DNA from: an uncultured Lachnospiraceae bacterium | GTDB lineage: Bacteria > Bacillota > Clostridia > Lachnospirales > Lachnospiraceae | Assembly: GCA_948473115.1 (NCBI GenBank) | Contig: CAOKWI010000002.1 | Coordinates: 62,001-126,000, forward strand | Length of the DNA: 64,000 nt | Direction: 5' to 3' | Part shown: positions 54,219 to 62,718 of the stretch, in pieces | Layout of the letters: every line of letters begins with the position of its first letter | How positions within the stretch are numbered: the stretch's first letter is position 1 | Position numbers and translations under genes: made by a program | Notes under the pieces: model-generated | What the model was told of the DNA's origin: nothing | The model's input: only the letters and a program-made list of their open reading frames with translations | The model's database searches: none

Positions 54219-54845
54219 TTACGCCTCTTCTTCCTTCCCTTCCCGTCCGGCTGTGGCGATCAGTGCTTTATCCACATCTTCCTCGTAATTGCGCATGGCA
54301 ACCTCAATGGGAGTGGGATCTTTAGTCAGCCGCCTGCCGCCGATATGGTTAAAGAAGACAATGATGCCTGCCGCCAGACCCAGGGAGTAAGATACTTCCA
54401 GTGTATTCAGCCCCTGGGGCTCCCTGTTCATGACCATCCTGTATACTTCCGTGAACACATCGTTGATACCTACATCATTGTGGTACGCCATGATGGTGAA
54501 GGCAGTGCCAAAGAAGCTGACCAGGCACACCAGCGCCGCTTTCAGCCACTGCTGCCAGCCCTTATGCCTGTCCACGCTGATCCATTCCACCAGCACATCC
54601 GGTTCCCCCACGATCTGCACCGTGATATTGGGACAGGTATCCTCCATCAGCTCCACAAGCTTTAATGTACTGATGACACAGCGCTTCGTGTCCTGCTTTC
54701 CGAAGTGATGCGCTTTCAACGCTTTCAGCTTTGCCGCAGTCACATTGTCGGAGCACCGCACTTCTCCCAGGTCGGAGAGAAACACATCCTCCGACTGCAC
54801 CTCCACATTTCTGTCGCACTTTAAATAAACTGTTACATTCGACAT
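54219..54845 (-). CDS. spoVAA: Stage V sporulation protein AA
   Basis: 208 residues. A soluble N-terminal domain (VYLKCDRNVEV, SDLGEVRCSD) is followed by two membrane helices. The family signature segments are FTIMAYHNDVGINDVFTEVY and VSYSLGLAAGIIVFFNHIGG, with the C-terminal DPTPIEVAMRNYEEDVDKAL. It lies between spoVAB (24-bp gap) and spoVAC (109-bp gap). Order AB-AA-AC differs from the AA-AB-AC order of Bacillus. Confidence 0.93.
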   Translation of the reverse strand: MSNVTVYLKCDRNVEVQSEDVFLSDLGEVRCSDNVTAAKLKALKAHHFGKQDTKRCVISTLKLVELMEDTCPNITVQIVGEPDVLVEWISVDRHKGWQQWLKAALVCLVSFFGTAFTIMAYHNDVGINDVFTEVYRMVMNREPQGLNTLEVSYSLGLAAGIIVFFNHIGGRRLTKDPTPIEVAMRNYEEDVDKALIATAGREGKEEEA

Positions 54846-54869
54846 TTCAAAACCTCTCTGCTTCTCACG

Positions 54870-55346
54870 CTATGCAGTCCTGTGAAATTCCGTGAAAAAA
54901 TAGATCAAAGAGCCACACAGCTTTCCGATTGCCATACTGAGAACTGCCAGCCCGATTCCATGCCGGAATGAGATCCTTCTCGTCAAAATCGGAATACTGT
55001 CCAGCATCTCCGCTATGGCAAGGGCAAGGCAGCCGATAAACATTCCGGCGAAAAGTCCGTAAACCGCCTGGCTGAACACACCGATTCCGTTCCACAGTGC
55101 CATTCTCTCAGGAAACCGTGCCTGCCACCATGCGCCAAACTGACAATAGCGGGAAAAAATACTTAAGACACAGCCCGTTAATGTACCGAAAATAACCATC
55201 TCTTCATACAATACCACTTTCCTGGAGGTATGCGTCTTCCCCGCAAAGCGGGGCACCAGACCCACCGCCACCAGCACGGTGAACACGCCCGCAGAGGACA
55301 GCATGCCGTAGCTTGCCCCTATAACTGCCAAAAACAGGGTTTTCAT
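54870..55346 (-). CDS. spoVAB: Stage V sporulation protein AB
   Basis: 158 residues with four to five membrane helices. The N-terminus (LFLAVIGASYGMLSSAGVF) and the C-terminal IAEMLDSIPILTRRISFRHGI resemble SpoVAB. A central insertion (SRYCQFGAWWQARFPERM) makes it slightly longer than Bacillus SpoVAB (about 141). AGAGGGG is upstream. A sporulation-sigma promoter would be expected in 55347-55595, but no unambiguous one was identified. Confidence 0.85.
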   Translation of the reverse strand: MKTLFLAVIGASYGMLSSAGVFTVLVAVGLVPRFAGKTHTSRKVVLYEEMVIFGTLTGCVLSIFSRYCQFGAWWQARFPERMALWNGIGVFSQAVYGLFAGMFIGCLALAIAEMLDSIPILTRRISFRHGIGLAVLSMAIGKLCGSLIYFFTEFHRTA

Positions 55347-55440
55347 ACACTGTTCCCCTCTCTTGTTCTTTTTTGGTATACTATTTATGCATGTGCATGT
55401 ATACTTGCCACGCCCATGCCTTTTCTATGCGCTGAAACTA

Positions 55441-55470
55441 TGTCAGAGCCAGTCAAAACCAGCTCTGACA
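55441..55470. other. Stem-loop between GH28 gene and spoVAB
   Basis: TGTCAGAGC pairs with GCTCTGACA (9-bp perfect stem). It lacks a good T-run on either side, so it could be a weak terminator of the glycosidase operon or a protein-binding palindrome. Confidence 0.45.
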
Positions 55471-55595
55471 TTCATCATTATGAGTATTGTGTGTATTGGG
55501 AAAAATTTTTATGCATTTTTATTTTCTATGCATATTTATGATCTCTGCATTTTCATTTGAAAAAAAACGGTTTTGAAAATATGTTGTTGAAAGAA

Positions 55596-57362
55596 CTATA
55601 GGCACCTGACTCTCTCCAGGGTAATGTTTTCACAATATTGCAGGGAGATACTCTGCTTTCTGCTGACCCGGCTGCTGCCGACAGTAATATTCCGGAAAAC
55701 AATATTTCTCAATTCATGTCCGGGCTCATCAAAACCTGCCAGTTCTATGGCCTCACAGGGCACCCACTCCGACTCATGACCGAAATATTCGCCCAGGATA
55801 TGCATCCCTTCAAAACAGCAGTTTTCAAACACAGGAGGCCTGGCTGCTCCGATACCATCATCATTATACCCCACAGAGTGAAACAACACCCTGGCCGCAG
55901 AACAGTCCCTGACATGCACATCTCGCACATAACCGCCCCGCTTTTTCGTTCCCTTGATCTCAATGCCGCACATGGAACTACTCATATCGCAGTCCCAGAT
56001 CCGGACATCACTGACACCACCGGACATCTCGCTGCCAATGGTGATTCCATGTCCGAAAGCACTCTTACAGTCAAAGATCCACACGTGCTCCGTGGGTCTT
56101 GCGATCTCATTTCCCTCCGGATTCTTTCCCGACTTCACCGCAACAGCATCATCCCCTGTGTAGAACATACAGCCAAAGATCGTACAGTTCGTGGAGGAAT
56201 CAGGATCCCAGCCGTCCCCATTCCACACATTGGTGGAATGAAAGGTGCAGCCCTCCGTCACAATGTTGTCAGAATAAATCATCTGCAGATTCCAGCTGGC
56301 TCCGTCCTTGAAAGTCACTCCTGACAGATAAATATTCTGACAGTTTGCCATATGTATCAGCCTGGGGCGGACACGCCCGGGAATGGTTTCCGGCTTTTCA
56401 CATTCGTTGATCTTATCTCCCAGAGATGCCAGGTAATCCTTCAGCCGCTCTGTCTCGGAGGCGATCACCTTTTCCGCAAGGCTTCTGCCGCCGCTGGCAA
56501 TGGTGCCTCCGCCACGGATCATGACATTTCTACAGTTGTAACCCTCTTTATGGTTCAGCCCGCCCAGATTCAGATAGCTGCTGTAGCACTCCTGTTCCAC
56601 CCCCTCAAAGCGGCTCCAAATCCGGGGCAGATAGTCCTCCGGCTCATCGGTTCCCTGCAGGACAGCCCCCTTCTCCAGATACAGTTCCATATCGCTGTGA
56701 AGCCTGAGTGCCCCTGTCAGGTAAATTCCCGCAGGGAAATACACCGTTTCACCCTCGCCGCAGTCATCCAACGCCCTTTGGATCGCCGCCGTGTCCACGG
56801 TCTCACCGTCACCCGCCGCACAGTAGGGCTCTCTGGTGACATCGATCCGCCTGCCCGCTTTTTCCGTGGTCAGACACAATTCCCCGAAAACCTTTGCTTC
56901 ATCCCAATTCCGCGCATCAGCGGTTTCCTGCGCATCCTCTCCATTCCACGCATCAGCAGTTTCCTGCGGATCCTCCCCACTCCGCGTACCTGCGGTTTCC
57001 TGCGCATCCTCTCCACTCCGCGTACCTGCGGTTTCCTGTGCATCCTCTCCATTCCGCGTACCTGCGGTTTTCTGCGGATCCTCTCCGCTCCGCGTACCTG
57101 CGGTTTCCTGCGCGCGTCCGTAGGTCTGCTCCACGCCGGGTTCATTCCCCCGCAGTGCCTTGATCGTCACCATATACCCGGTTTCCGGCTGTAAGCCCAG
57201 AAATTCATAATGAGTCTTTGCCGTCTCCCCGGCCAGGATCCCGTTCAGATAGATTTCGTATTTTTCCACCGGCTCTTGGGGCTTCTGCCAGTATACCGCA
57301 ATGGAGTCATAAGTGACCACACTCCTGATCCCGCCGCTGTCCCCTATAGTAAACAGGCTCAT
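55596..57362 (-). CDS. Glycoside hydrolase family 28 (polygalacturonase-like) with N-terminal FN3-like domain
   Basis: 588 residues. Residues 1-85 form a fibronectin-III-like domain. Residues about 85-155 are six tandem copies of a 12-residue unit (QETAGTRSGEDA type). From about 170 comes a GH28 beta-helix with catalytic Asp in NGDGWDPDSS, the GDDAVAVKSG pair and His in GHGITIGSEM, plus IEIKGTKKRGG. It cleaves galacturonan or rhamnogalacturonan links. No signal peptide, so it acts on imported oligomers. Its start overlaps the upstream gene by 4 bp. Confidence 0.92.
   Translation of the reverse strand: MSLFTIGDSGGIRSVVTYDSIAVYWQKPQEPVEKYEIYLNGILAGETAKTHYEFLGLQPETGYMVTIKALRGNEPGVEQTYGRAQETAGTRSGEDPQKTAGTRNGEDAQETAGTRSGEDAQETAGTRSGEDPQETADAWNGEDAQETADARNWDEAKVFGELCLTTEKAGRRIDVTREPYCAAGDGETVDTAAIQRALDDCGEGETVYFPAGIYLTGALRLHSDMELYLEKGAVLQGTDEPEDYLPRIWSRFEGVEQECYSSYLNLGGLNHKEGYNCRNVMIRGGGTIASGGRSLAEKVIASETERLKDYLASLGDKINECEKPETIPGRVRPRLIHMANCQNIYLSGVTFKDGASWNLQMIYSDNIVTEGCTFHSTNVWNGDGWDPDSSTNCTIFGCMFYTGDDAVAVKSGKNPEGNEIARPTEHVWIFDCKSAFGHGITIGSEMSGGVSDVRIWDCDMSSSMCGIEIKGTKKRGGYVRDVHVRDCSAARVLFHSVGYNDDGIGAARPPVFENCCFEGMHILGEYFGHESEWVPCEAIELAGFDEPGHELRNIVFRNITVGSSRVSRKQSISLQYCENITLERVRCL
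56908..57118. repeat. 36-bp in-frame minisatellite in the GH28 gene
   Basis: Six units, recognised by GCGGTTTCCTG at a 36-bp spacing (56920 to 57100). Units differ by a few bases; the translated repeat lies in the linker before the catalytic domain. Confidence 0.9.
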
Positions 57363-59650
57363 TCCGTCGCCTCCAGTCCAAAGGGAATATCGGCGTTCTC
57401 ATAAATATTAGCCGCATTTCCAGTGCAGATAAGCCTGATCTCATTCTCGCCCTCTTTTAACTGACCCGCCAGGTCAAAGAAATGCTTCCCCCAGAAGCTT
57501 ACGTCTACGAACTGCCCATTGCAGTAGCATTCCACCATCTCGGAACCCGTTACGAAGAATCCCGTGGTGTCTTCAAGGTCTGAGGCCTTACAATGGCAGA
57601 TATAGACTGCCTCATTCTCTCTCTTTTCTTCCAACGTGAACCGACTTGTCCAGTCAACAAATCGCCCCCGCCGTTTCGCAGGCATTTCTTCCCTTATTTC
57701 AACCTCTTTTGCCAGACCGGACATTCTTTCCTGATCGGGCACTCTCTCTGCGTCAGCCTCCCTTTCCTGATCAGGCGCTTCCTTTACAGGGCACAGACCC
57801 GCGGTTCCTGCCGGAAGTATCAGGACTGTCTCACTGGGATCGAGCCATAGTTCAAACGCTGACTTTGCAAGACTGTAAGCCTCACCCTTCCAGAGATCAA
57901 AGAGCATAACAGGACTGTCACAAGCCACCGACACATCTGTCCTGACAAGAGTGTCACCCTCATTTCCCAGCAGATACATGGTGGTTCCATCTTTGGTCAG
58001 GGTATTCAGACGCACCGTCTTACATTTTTCCTTCAAAACAAGACCGCCCCTGATGGATGGATCGCCCAGCAGTTCTTCTCCCATATGTACCACTTTCACT
58101 CCCTCGGGCAGCCGCTCATCGTAGTCCTCCCCCAGGGTGTTCAGGATCACACTGTACTCATAGCCTGCCATACAGAGCTTCCCTTCCTTTACCAGAGCCT
58201 TTCCCTCCAGAATTGCCTGCTCCAGCACTGCCGCCGGCAAGTAGTTAAATTCTATCTGGTTCTCATACAGACAGGCGGTCTCCTCATAGGGAGCCTTATT
58301 GTTGTCACAGAGGACAGCAGCCTTCGCACCGTTTATTGAACCGGTCATCAGCCAGGACAGTCTCTTAAAATAATCCGAGAACCGGCGGTAATGCTTCCAC
58401 CAGATATTATTGGGTCCCACATCGGGCGGACGCTCTCCCTTCCTCTGCCCCAGCACACTATAAAAGAATGCATGGGGAACAAACAGGTTCACGCCGCGTT
58501 GACCCAGCCAGTCTATATACCATTTCATATCCCCGGCAGTAAAATACCAGGGGATATTCTTCCTGTTGCAGACACCAAAGCACTCGTTGGCATTACGCCG
58601 CCTGCCCAGGTGCCTGGCGATATCCGCAGACAGCTTGGCCTGTACGGAATCAAACTCCCGCAGTCCGCCCGTCTCCGGAGATACCCTGCGCAGGATCAGA
58701 TCCTGACCGGGAATATGAAAGAACAGTTCCTCCTCAATATCGTTGCTTTCCGCGGGATGTCCCATGAGGGCGATGCCGTGGCTCTCGCACCATCCGGACA
58801 GCCTGGCATAGAAAATATCCCTGAGCTTCTTTTTGATCAGCTGGTGGTACAGAGTGACCGTAGGGTTCTGTACCGTAGAAACCACATCCTCCCTGCCGGC
58901 AACTGCCCCTGTCTTGATAAACAGACCCTCCAGCTCCTCCAGTCTGCCGCCGGCGGCCAGAATCTCCTCCTCCAGCCCCTTACACCATTCCCGATAACGC
59001 CCCGCATTTCTTCCCAGCGCACAGGGCTCGTCCGTGAAAAAGGCAAAGACCGTATTCCCAAAATATTCTTTCAGATTCTCATAATATCTGTCATGGGTGA
59101 GACGAATAAACTCATCCACCGCGTCCGGATTGAGGATATCCGCAGACTTGGGGGCTCCCGCCTCCCCGTCATCCTCACCGAAATGGATTCCCCGGATGGT
59201 GCCTCCCGTAAAGCCATACACGATCTTCTTTCCGCTCTCCAGCTCGGCAATCACCTGCGCGGAAGGCTCCCTGGCAAGCTTTTCCTCCGCCGCCTCCCTG
59301 TCAAGCAGGATAATGCCCTTGGAGGCATACTCCGGATCAGCCTCCACCACCATGCCGTGGGCAGAGCCGGAAGGATACATGCCCTCGTCGTACAGGACTA
59401 CTTTCATGCCCAGGGAATCCGCGGTCTTTACAATGAACCGCACCGCCTCAAAATATTTGTCAGAGAGATAAGGCATGTCCTCCGGCACACCGATCCTGGG
59501 ATGCAGCACGAAACCATTCACGCCCTTCTCCACATAATCGGCAAGCTGTTTTCTCACCTTTTCCTCATCAAATGCATCATTGTAGAACCAAAAGGGAATC
59601 GGCGAATACTCCCGATCCGGCTCCAGCAGTTCTTTCAGTATCTCTGTCAT
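57359..59650 (-). CDS. Glycoside hydrolase-like barrel protein (GH106-like)
   Basis: 763 residues. The start (IPFWFYNDAFDEEKVRKQL...GVNGFVLHPRIG) and the segment MKVVLYDEGMYPSGSAHG resemble the TIM-barrel glycosidases related to GH106 alpha-L-rhamnosidases. AFFTDEP and LMGHPAES are candidate catalytic regions. The C-terminus is a jelly-roll-like domain (GKHFFDLAGQLKEGENEIRL). An insertion (VPDQERMSGLAKEVEIREEM, near 640) looks like a linker. Rhamnose removal from rhamnogalacturonan would suit the neighbours, but the family is not certain. RBS AGGAGG precedes the ATG. Confidence 0.6.
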   Translation of the reverse strand: MTEILKELLEPDREYSPIPFWFYNDAFDEEKVRKQLADYVEKGVNGFVLHPRIGVPEDMPYLSDKYFEAVRFIVKTADSLGMKVVLYDEGMYPSGSAHGMVVEADPEYASKGIILLDREAAEEKLAREPSAQVIAELESGKKIVYGFTGGTIRGIHFGEDDGEAGAPKSADILNPDAVDEFIRLTHDRYYENLKEYFGNTVFAFFTDEPCALGRNAGRYREWCKGLEEEILAAGGRLEELEGLFIKTGAVAGREDVVSTVQNPTVTLYHQLIKKKLRDIFYARLSGWCESHGIALMGHPAESNDIEEELFFHIPGQDLILRRVSPETGGLREFDSVQAKLSADIARHLGRRRNANECFGVCNRKNIPWYFTAGDMKWYIDWLGQRGVNLFVPHAFFYSVLGQRKGERPPDVGPNNIWWKHYRRFSDYFKRLSWLMTGSINGAKAAVLCDNNKAPYEETACLYENQIEFNYLPAAVLEQAILEGKALVKEGKLCMAGYEYSVILNTLGEDYDERLPEGVKVVHMGEELLGDPSIRGGLVLKEKCKTVRLNTLTKDGTTMYLLGNEGDTLVRTDVSVACDSPVMLFDLWKGEAYSLAKSAFELWLDPSETVLILPAGTAGLCPVKEAPDQEREADAERVPDQERMSGLAKEVEIREEMPAKRRGRFVDWTSRFTLEEKRENEAVYICHCKASDLEDTTGFFVTGSEMVECYCNGQFVDVSFWGKHFFDLAGQLKEGENEIRLICTGNAANIYENADIPFGLEATE

Positions 59651-59690
59651 ATCTGACCCTCCTGATCTTATCTCTTATTGAAACAGTGAT

Positions 59691-59909
59691 ATGGAAAATT
59701 TCCACCTGTACGGTTGCAATCCAATGCCCCGTCTGCATGCCATTTATGGCAGTGCAGACGGGGTGTTGGATTAGCAACCTACTTCCAAATGAACAAAACG
59801 CGGATGCGCAAGCAGACGCAGGAGCGCGTAAGCGCGGGTTTTGTGAATGTGGAAGTTAGGTTGGATGCTCCTTGGAGCGTCCAACCGTACAGGTGGAAAT
59901 ATTTCCATC
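59691..59909. mobile_element. Repeat family A, full-length copy
   Basis: Terminal inverted repeats TTTCCACCTGTACGGTTG and CAACCGTACAGGTGGAAA are perfect over 18 bp and extend imperfectly to about 26 bp. Inside, GTTGCAATCCAA pairs with TTGGATTAGCAAC around the strong stem CCCCGTCTGCA/GTGCAGACGGGG. It lies just after the GH127 stop codon. No unambiguous target duplication was seen. Confidence 0.75.
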
Positions 59910-62373
59910 AGTACCTGACCCAGACGCTCATCTCCCCCTCCCCGCGGTTATTCCATGCATAATATGGTATAAACGTCAGAGCAACTTCTTGTTCTTTCGC
60001 CGGTGCGGCTTCCGCGTACAGTCCTGCCTCCTCCCCCCAGGGCTCCTGTCTGTACCCGGGGATTTTCAGGATACGCATCTCATGCCCCATTTCATCGGAA
60101 TGTTCCACTTTGATTTCCCGCAGTCTTCCGGTGTCAGTCCGCAGGAGATGCAGATCGCTTCCGTTATCCGCCTCCTCCATGCAGTAGCAGACAGGCCCCC
60201 GCAGGAACGCGGCCTTTCCGATATTCTCCCTGACCTTTGTGTTTGCGCGGACACACCGGACCTCCATGGGAAAAGTCAGATAAATTTCATCTCCCTCCTG
60301 CCATTCCCCGCTCAAATAGAGATAGCCGTCCTGCATCCTGCCCTCTATATTGTCCGGGGATTCAGGGAAACGGATCGCCTGCGTCGCCAAGGAGCCGCCA
60401 CCGGCTATCCCCAGGGAACCTTCCCCGGCTGTCCTGAAGGAATCCCCGGCTGCCAACGCACTCCCATCACTTTCTCCTATGGACGGCAATTGCCCGACAT
60501 CCAGCTTCTTCCCCTCCGAGACAATCGTACCACCCTCCAGCTTCCAGTCGCTCAGGGTACATTGCCCTCTTCTGACCTCCACCTGGGCTTCCCTGCACCA
60601 GCCGGGTATCCGGAAAGCCAGCGTCCCCTGCGTCCCGGCTGCGGCCTGCGCTTCCTTCAATCCCATGGGTCCCTCTGCGGCCTGCGCTTCCTTCAATCCC
60701 ATGGATCCCTCTGCGGCCTGCGCTTCCTTCAATCCCATGGGTCCCTCTGCGGCCTGCGCTTCCTTCAATCCCATGGATCCCTCTGCGGCCTGCGCTTCCT
60801 TCAATCCCATGGATCCCTCTGCGGCCTGCGTTCCCCGCCTGTCATGCAGAGTGACTTTCACATGCCCGTCCCAGGGAAAATCTGTTTCCACCTGCATGTT
60901 CATACCATGCCCGTCCCATTCAAAGTCCAGTTCACTGCCCATATACAGATGTGTATACAGTGTGGTCTCACTGGCAGTGTAAGCATAAGCGCTCAGCGAG
61001 CTTACCATCCTGGCAATGTTGGGCGGACAGCAGGCGCACCCGAACCACTTTTGCCGGATACTCTTCACGTGCCGTTTCCGTTCATCCTTCTCGCATGCCT
61101 CAGGCAGTACCTCCAGTGGATTTACATAGAAGAAGCTTTTGCCGTCCAGTGCCATACCTGCCAGCACCGTGTTGTAAAGAGCCTGCTCCATCACATCACT
61201 GTAACGGTTATCCGCCCGGATCTCCAGCATGCGCCTGGCGAAAAAGACAAGCCCTATGGCGGCACAGGTCTCCGAATAAGCCGTATCATTGGGCAGATCG
61301 TAGGGATAGGAGAAAGCCTCTCCCAGGCGCGTCCCCCCGATCCCGCCGGTTATGTACAGCTTCTCGTTTACAATACTGCCCCAGAGCCTTTCACAGGCTG
61401 CATACATCGCCTCATCCTTTGTCAGACGCGCCACATCAGCCATGCCGCTGTACAGGTACACCGCGCGCACGGCATGTCCCACGGCCTCCGACTGCTCTCT
61501 CACCGGCAGGTGCGCCTGATGGTATTGGAAACGCAGTCCCTCCTCCGGCTGCCGGTAAGGTTTTCCCTCATGCTCCGCCCGCTCCTTTTCTTCCAGGTCG
61601 AAATAATAGGGTCTTGTCCCCCGCATGTCCAGAAAGAAACGGCTCAGCTCCAGATATTTCTCCTCTCCGGTCACCTCGTAAAGCCTTGCCAGAGCCATTT
61701 CCGCAATCTCATGTCCCGGATAGCCCTTGCACTTCCCTTCCTCCGGCCCGAACCTTTCCGCAATAAAGTCCGCGTACCGCTGCGCCGCTTTCAACAGCCT
61801 GTCCTTTCCAGTGGCCTGATAATAAGATGCCGCGCCCTCCGCCAGGTGTCCGAAACAGTACAGTTCATGGTGATCCCGCAGATTGGTAAAAATCCGGTCC
61901 ATCCCGTTAATGATATAGTAGGTATCCAGATATCCGTTTTCCGCCTGTGCAGCACACACAATATCTATGGCTTCATCCGCAGTCCGCTCCAGTTCCGGAT
62001 CGGGATGGTTGATCAGGGAATATCCCACCGCCTCGATCCATTTGGAAAAATCAGTGTCCTGGAACACAAAGCCATAGAACTGATCCGGTTCTGGATTCCC
62101 GGGATCCTCCGGCAGCGCTTCAAATCCCCGATAGGTATATGCGGGCGGCACAAAACCGTTTCCCTGGGTGCGTTTTCGCCGCATCAGGTTTCCCGCCACT
62201 CTAAAATTCCGCATACAATAACTGGGAGAGGCACCCGGAACACGGTCATTCAGTGCTTCCCACTGATAGGGAATCACCTCCCTGCGAACCAGTTCCTGCT
62301 CCCTCTCCCAGAAGGTATCTTTGATCCGTATCTGTTTTAAGTCCAGCGGCCTGCTGAATTCCTCATTGTTCAT
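59908..62373 (-). CDS. Glycoside hydrolase family 127 (beta-L-arabinofuranosidase type)
   Basis: 821 residues from ATG at 62373 (MNNEEFSRPLDLKQIRIKD), with GGGAGA eight bases upstream; the longer frame has no RBS. (alpha/alpha)6 barrel with YAYSETCAAIGLVFF (Glu ligand region) and the Cys cluster WFGCACCPPNIARM, which holds the nucleophilic Cys and zinc ligands of GH127. The C-terminal beta-domain is interrupted by five to six copies of a 12-residue unit (AQAAEGSMGLKE). It removes L-arabinofuranose from plant side chains. Likely operon GH127, GH106-like, GH28. Confidence 0.94.
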   Translation of the reverse strand: MNNEEFSRPLDLKQIRIKDTFWEREQELVRREVIPYQWEALNDRVPGASPSYCMRNFRVAGNLMRRKRTQGNGFVPPAYTYRGFEALPEDPGNPEPDQFYGFVFQDTDFSKWIEAVGYSLINHPDPELERTADEAIDIVCAAQAENGYLDTYYIINGMDRIFTNLRDHHELYCFGHLAEGAASYYQATGKDRLLKAAQRYADFIAERFGPEEGKCKGYPGHEIAEMALARLYEVTGEEKYLELSRFFLDMRGTRPYYFDLEEKERAEHEGKPYRQPEEGLRFQYHQAHLPVREQSEAVGHAVRAVYLYSGMADVARLTKDEAMYAACERLWGSIVNEKLYITGGIGGTRLGEAFSYPYDLPNDTAYSETCAAIGLVFFARRMLEIRADNRYSDVMEQALYNTVLAGMALDGKSFFYVNPLEVLPEACEKDERKRHVKSIRQKWFGCACCPPNIARMVSSLSAYAYTASETTLYTHLYMGSELDFEWDGHGMNMQVETDFPWDGHVKVTLHDRRGTQAAEGSMGLKEAQAAEGSMGLKEAQAAEGPMGLKEAQAAEGSMGLKEAQAAEGPMGLKEAQAAAGTQGTLAFRIPGWCREAQVEVRRGQCTLSDWKLEGGTIVSEGKKLDVGQLPSIGESDGSALAAGDSFRTAGEGSLGIAGGGSLATQAIRFPESPDNIEGRMQDGYLYLSGEWQEGDEIYLTFPMEVRCVRANTKVRENIGKAAFLRGPVCYCMEEADNGSDLHLLRTDTGRLREIKVEHSDEMGHEMRILKIPGYRQEPWGEEAGLYAEAAPAKEQEVALTFIPYYAWNNRGEGEMSVWVRY
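60641..60834. repeat. 36-bp in-frame minisatellite in the GH127 gene
   Basis: Units start with GCGGCCTGCGCTTCC at 60641, 60677, 60713, 60749, 60785 and (partial) 60821. They alternate between GGTCCC and GATCCC variants. Near-identity of the units suggests recent expansion. Confidence 0.92.
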
Positions 62374-62506
62374 CCTCTTAATCTCCCTGTAATCCCCCAG
62401 TATCACACCATCCCAAAGTACTCCCCACACTTCCCGACATGCCGGCGCAGCCGGCACATGCAGCAGCATAAATTCTGTTGTCAAGAACGATCGGTGCAGG
62501 TCTTGT

Positions 62507-62718
62507 GCACATTAGTAACAGTTCAGCCCTCGCATTCCTAACGAGGTGGGCAAGCCCCCTCCTCAGCGTCTGCTTCGCATCCGACGCCGCTGTGCGGCTC
62601 ATCTTTTATTTCATGTGAGGGCGCTCCGCTCATGCAGCAATTCGCAGATCACGCTTTGTGTGCAAGCACCCACGCGCAATCTGTGAATTGTTGCATGGCT
62701 GAACTGTTACGCACATTA
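62507..62718. mobile_element. MITE family B, full copy with 8-bp target duplication
   Basis: A 196-bp insert (62515-62710) starts GTAACAGTTCAGCC and ends with its perfect inverted copy GGCTGAACTGTTAC. It is flanked by GCACATTA on both sides (62507-62514 and 62711-62718). The right half is a long hairpin (ATGCAGCAATTCGCAGAT/ATCTGTGAATTGTTGCAT). No reading frame for a transposase is present. The TAA stop codon of the GH25 gene lies in the right duplication. The interval 62374-62716 contains nothing else. Confidence 0.9.

Noticed and set aside
55347-55440. Sigma-G promoter for spoVAB
   Set aside because: GCAT-like and CAT...TA-like words occur in several overlapping arrangements within repeated TGCATG sequences; none fits both boxes and spacing convincingly.
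59872-62340. Plus-strand open frame of 822 codons
   Set aside because: Antisense to the GH127 gene. Its repeated LRFLQSHGSLCG peptide is only the complement of the GH127 minisatellite.
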